Shown here one piece after another: positions 61,449 to 64,000 of a DNA stretch of 64,000 bases. This stretch comes from NVTR01 sp965237505. GTDB taxonomy: Bacteria; Pseudomonadota; Alphaproteobacteria; Rhodobacterales; Rhodobacteraceae. The position numbers and the translations under genes are program-made. How positions within the stretch are numbered: position 1 is the first letter of the stretch; each line of letters begins with the position of its first letter. The stretch lies in the NCBI GenBank assembly GCA_965237505.1, contig CBDEFR010000009.1:62001-126000 (forward strand). The letters are read 5' to 3'. The notes beneath the pieces are model-generated. The model was not told the origin of the DNA. It worked only from the letters and a program-made list of their open reading frames with translations, and ran no database searches.

Positions 61449-62330
61449 CTACCCAGCACCGTAAATCTCCATAAACTCCGGCCAAACCTCCGCATCCGCC
61501 ACCGTTTTGTCCCGGCAAAAGCCGTTGCAAAAGCCAAAGACCCGGCCGTCGAGTTCCAGAAAATCACTCACCGGCATGCCTGAATACGGGCAGGCGGTAT
61601 TTTCGGACGGTCCATTTGTCACGGCTTTGGCCGCCAGCGGTGCCGGGCCGGGCCAGCTGACCTGATCATAGTCACGCGCGTATCGCACCAGATCATCGCC
61701 CTGCACCAGTGCCATAGCGCGCCAGCGGCGAAACGCCGGATCGGCCAGATGTGCGTCGGCGTAGGCTTGTGCCGAGGCGCTGACCGTTAGCCCGTAGCCG
61801 GCGATCCGGACCGCGACCGGGGCAAAGAACGCGTCAACCGCCGAATATTCGCCGCACAGCCACGGACCCGCCGGAACACACTCTGCCCGCGCATAATCCC
61901 AAATCGTTTCCAGACGACGCAGATCGCTTGCAACACCCGCAGACGGCGCGAAACCGGTGTAAGCACAGCGCAGGTTCATCGGGCACTCTTCGCGCAACTC
62001 ACCAAAGCCCGAGTGCATTTCCGCCGCCAGTGAGCGCGCAATCGCGCGCGCCTTGGCGTCTGTCGGCCAAATGCCGGCGTCCGGGTGGCGCGACGCCAGC
62101 TCCTCGGCAATCGCCAGCGAGTCTGACACAACCGCACCATCCGGCGTGCGCACCGTCGGGACCGTGCGGGCCGGGGCGCAGTCCGCCATCTGCGCTGCCA
62201 CAGCCCCGACATTGAACGACACGAAACGCACATTCGCAGCGATGCCGAAACGTTCGAACAACAGCCAGCCGCGCAGCGACCAGCTTGAATAGGTGCGATC
62301 GCCAAGGATGAGGTCGTAGGTCATGGGCAT
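61449..62330 (-). CDS. Glutathione S-transferase family protein
   Basis: The 293-residue protein has an N-terminal thioredoxin-like domain (YDLILGDRTYSSWSLRGWLLFERFG, VPTVRTPDGAVVSDSLAIAEELA) with the SSWSLR active-site region, then an all-helical C-terminal domain. It has an unusual tail with ACPYSGMPVSDFLELDGRVFGFCNGFCRDKTVADAEVWPEF, which has three cysteines. The last 42 codons are duplicated, diverged, at 60599. Confidence 0.88.
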   Translation of the reverse strand: MPMTYDLILGDRTYSSWSLRGWLLFERFGIAANVRFVSFNVGAVAAQMADCAPARTVPTVRTPDGAVVSDSLAIAEELASRHPDAGIWPTDAKARAIARSLAAEMHSGFGELREECPMNLRCAYTGFAPSAGVASDLRRLETIWDYARAECVPAGPWLCGEYSAVDAFFAPVAVRIAGYGLTVSASAQAYADAHLADPAFRRWRAMALVQGDDLVRYARDYDQVSWPGPAPLAAKAVTNGPSENTACPYSGMPVSDFLELDGRVFGFCNGFCRDKTVADAEVWPEFMEIYGAG

Positions 62331-62382
62331 TGATTACGTGGGTGACCGCCGGTTGTAAAACGCTGGTTATTTCGCCGACCCA

Positions 62383-62961
62383 TCACGGCATGTGATTAAT
62401 CGCCCCGATGCGCCAGCCAGTGCCTTGCCACTGCAGCCGGGTGACCGAAAGATTGTCAATTTCATGGGTTAAGGCCTCGGCAGCGCTGAAACCGCCAGCC
62501 AGTTGTATCTGCGTCATGATCACTCCGATATGGGCAACCGCAATGATGTCACGGTTCGGATATCGTGCGTTCATCGAGGCGACACATGCAGCCACCCGCG
62601 CCGCCACATCGTTCCAGCTTTCACCATTTGGCGGCGCAACATCACCGGGGTTCTCCCAATAGGCGCGGCTCAACTCTGGATCGCGCGCCGCCACCTGGGC
62701 AACCGCCAATCCGTCCCAATCGCCAAAATCGAATTCGCGCAGTTGCGCCGCGTGCGCCAGCCGCATCCGACCCTTTTCGATCGCATCTGCAGTGCTGACA
62801 GCGCGCTGCAAATCAGACGACACCAAAATGCCATCGCCGGGCAAATACGCACTCAGGCGTTCGATCCGCTCTGAATCCGAAAGGTCAGCCGGCACATCGC
62901 GCCAGCCGACAAATGACTTTTCGTGCGTCGGTGCGTGGCGAACCCACCACCAGGTTGTCAC
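62383..62961 (-). CDS. Histidine phosphatase, probably alpha-ribazole phosphatase-like
   Basis: The 192-residue phosphoglycerate-mutase-fold protein has the phosphohistidine motif VRHAPTHEKSFVGWRDVPADL, LVSSDLQRAVSTADAI, LREFDFGDWDG and the second histidine in VAHIGVIMT. Its overlap with cobU suggests the alpha-ribazole-5'-phosphate phosphatase step of cobalamin assembly (CobC-like), but family members vary in substrate. Confidence 0.78.
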   Translation of the reverse strand: MTTWWWVRHAPTHEKSFVGWRDVPADLSDSERIERLSAYLPGDGILVSSDLQRAVSTADAIEKGRMRLAHAAQLREFDFGDWDGLAVAQVAARDPELSRAYWENPGDVAPPNGESWNDVAARVAACVASMNARYPNRDIIAVAHIGVIMTQIQLAGGFSAAEALTHEIDNLSVTRLQWQGTGWRIGAINHMP

Positions 62962-63491
62962 GGCGTATTGCCGGGCAGCGCGCGCTTCAGCTCGATCGGC
63001 AATCCGGCGATCACCGACACCACCAGATCGGCGTGCGCCGCGATATGCTGATTGAGCCGCCCTTGTGCTTCGGAAAATCGGCGTGCCAGCGCATTGTCGG
63101 GCACCACACCCTGGCCGACCTCGTTAGACACCACCACAACGCTGCATGCACAGGATTTCAGGGCGCTGAGCAACGCTTCCTGCTCGCTCTCAATGTCACG
63201 CCCCTTCAGCAAATGGTTGGACAGCCAAAGTGTCGCGCAATCGAGCAGCACCACCTCATCAGCGGCCAAACCTTGCAGTGTTGCAGCCACCTCCAGCGGC
63301 ACCTCTAACGTGCGCCATGCGGCGCCGCGCCGCTTGCGATGCCGGGCGATCCGGTCGGCCATTTCGTCATCATCTGCCTGCGCCGTGGCCAGATAAACCG
63401 CCGGTTTGTCGGCACTCAGCACCAAACGCTCTGCGAATGCGGATTTACCAGAGCTTGCACCGCCCAGAACCAGTGTAACTTTCGGGAACAT
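62958..63491 (-). CDS. cobU: Adenosylcobinamide kinase / guanylyltransferase
   Basis: The 177-residue bifunctional enzyme activates adenosylcobinamide for vitamin B12 assembly. It has the P-loop LVLGGASSGKSAFAERL, the guanylylated-histidine region DEMADRIARHRKRRG, VVLLDCATLWLSN and VVVSNEVGQGVVPDNALARRF. The stop overlaps the start of the phosphatase (ATGA), so these two form an operon. Confidence 0.95.
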   Translation of the reverse strand: MFPKVTLVLGGASSGKSAFAERLVLSADKPAVYLATAQADDDEMADRIARHRKRRGAAWRTLEVPLEVAATLQGLAADEVVLLDCATLWLSNHLLKGRDIESEQEALLSALKSCACSVVVVSNEVGQGVVPDNALARRFSEAQGRLNQHIAAHADLVVSVIAGLPIELKRALPGNTP

Positions 63492-63599
63492 GATTGTGAC
63501 GCTTCGTTTTGCCTAAATGTGCTAGCGTTTGCTATCAGCACCGGCCCGCAAATGAAAAGGCCGTTTCTGATATCGAACCAGTCCAAAGGAGGCCAGAGG

Positions 63600-64000
63600 G
63601 TGGCGCTCGACGGATTATCAGACCAGACGTTTTCGCGGCGCGCGATGCAGGCAGAGCTGCTGGATGCCGAAACCGAACGCCGCCTGGCCTATGCCTGGCG
63701 CGATCAGCGCGATGAAGCAGCCTTGCACCGCCTGATCACCGCCTACATGCGGCTAGCGATTTCGATGGCGGCCAAGTTCAAGCGCTACGGGGCGCCGATG
63801 AACGACCTGATTCAAGAGGCCAGCGTCGGCTTGATGAAGGCCGCCGACAAGTTTGATCCGGATCGCGGCGTGCGGTTTTCAACCTATGCTGTCTGGTGGA
63901 TCAAAGCCTCGATCCAGGACTATGTGATGCGCAACTGGTCGATTGTGCGCACCGGCTCGACCTCGTCGCAAAAGTCGCTTTTTTTCAACATGCGCAGGGT
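63600..64000 (+). CDS. rpoH: RNA polymerase sigma-32 factor (RpoHII type), cut by window edge
   Basis: From GTG at 63600, preceded by AAAGGAGG at perfect spacing, the frame stays open to the edge (133 codons). It reads ALDGLSDQTFSRRAMQAELLDAETERRLAYAWRDQRDEAALHRLITAYMRLAISMAAKFKRYG-like region 2, then DLIQEASVGLMKAADKFDPDRGVRFSTYAVWWIKASIQDYVMRNWSIVRTGSTSSQKSLFFNMR-like sequence with the -10-binding helix. The form matches the second RpoH of Rhodobacterales, linked to singlet-oxygen and stress responses. Confidence 0.93.
   Translation, partial: MALDGLSDQTFSRRAMQAELLDAETERRLAYAWRDQRDEAALHRLITAYMRLAISMAAKFKRYGAPMNDLIQEASVGLMKAADKFDPDRGVRFSTYAVWWIKASIQDYVMRNWSIVRTGSTSSQKSLFFNMRR

Overview
The window is chromosomal DNA of an alphaproteobacterium, most likely a marine Rhodobacterales (Roseobacter-type) species. 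This rests on familiar neighbourhoods: phbA-phbB; argH-lipoprotein-DUF2834-lysA-TIGR02302 protein; ftsE-ftsX-acyltransferase; the D-amino-acid cluster dgcN-dgcA-D-aminotransferase; murJ-glnD-periplasmic binding lipoprotein; rsmI-yraN-gshB; and an RpoHII-type sigma-32 at the right edge. No tRNA, rRNA or CRISPR array was seen.

Layout. 1-19.4 kb is a nearly intact core block: a DMT exporter fragment, polyhydroxybutyrate genes, a frameshifted EAL protein, tag, a TlpA-like thioredoxin, argH-lysA, a large DUF4175 membrane protein, ftsEX, accA and the D-amino-acid operon. 19.4-35 kb alternates core genes (pyk, rpmI-rplT, pheS, pheT) with damage: two IS630-type elements that split genes, a nonsense-mutated N-formylglutamate amidohydrolase, a regulator with a 73-bp tandem duplication, and a diverged second copy of the rplT 3' end. 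35-41 kb holds mscL with an IS481-type element exactly at its stop codon, then a TetR regulator divergent from a haloalkane-dehalogenase-like gene that IS256 has split at its nucleophile. 41-51 kb is core again (murJ, glnD, binding lipoprotein, rsmI, yraN, gshB). 51.3-59.6 kb is an 8.34-kb element with long inverted repeats and an 8-bp target duplication, inserted in comM. It carries a broken IS1595-type transposase, cargo genes (a MazF/PemK-like protein, two winged-helix-like proteins, a DUF6471 protein, a zinc-binding protein) and later nested insertions (one ISAs1, two tandem IS1202-like elements). 59.6-64 kb has the comM 5' half, a hicBA-type pair beside a diverged copy of the neighbouring GST gene's 3' end, a phosphatase-cobU pair and rpoH.

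The main message is genome remodelling. Eight transposase genes lie in 64 kb. Virtual excision of the insertions restores the interrupted frames at several sites. Many other genes carry single-base changes, mostly in short homopolymers, or TGG-to-TGA changes. This could be real decay or mutator history; homopolymer sequencing error must be excluded first. Two independent places show an accessory gene set lying between a core gene and a diverged duplicate of that gene's 3' end, which hints at a shared route of insertion.
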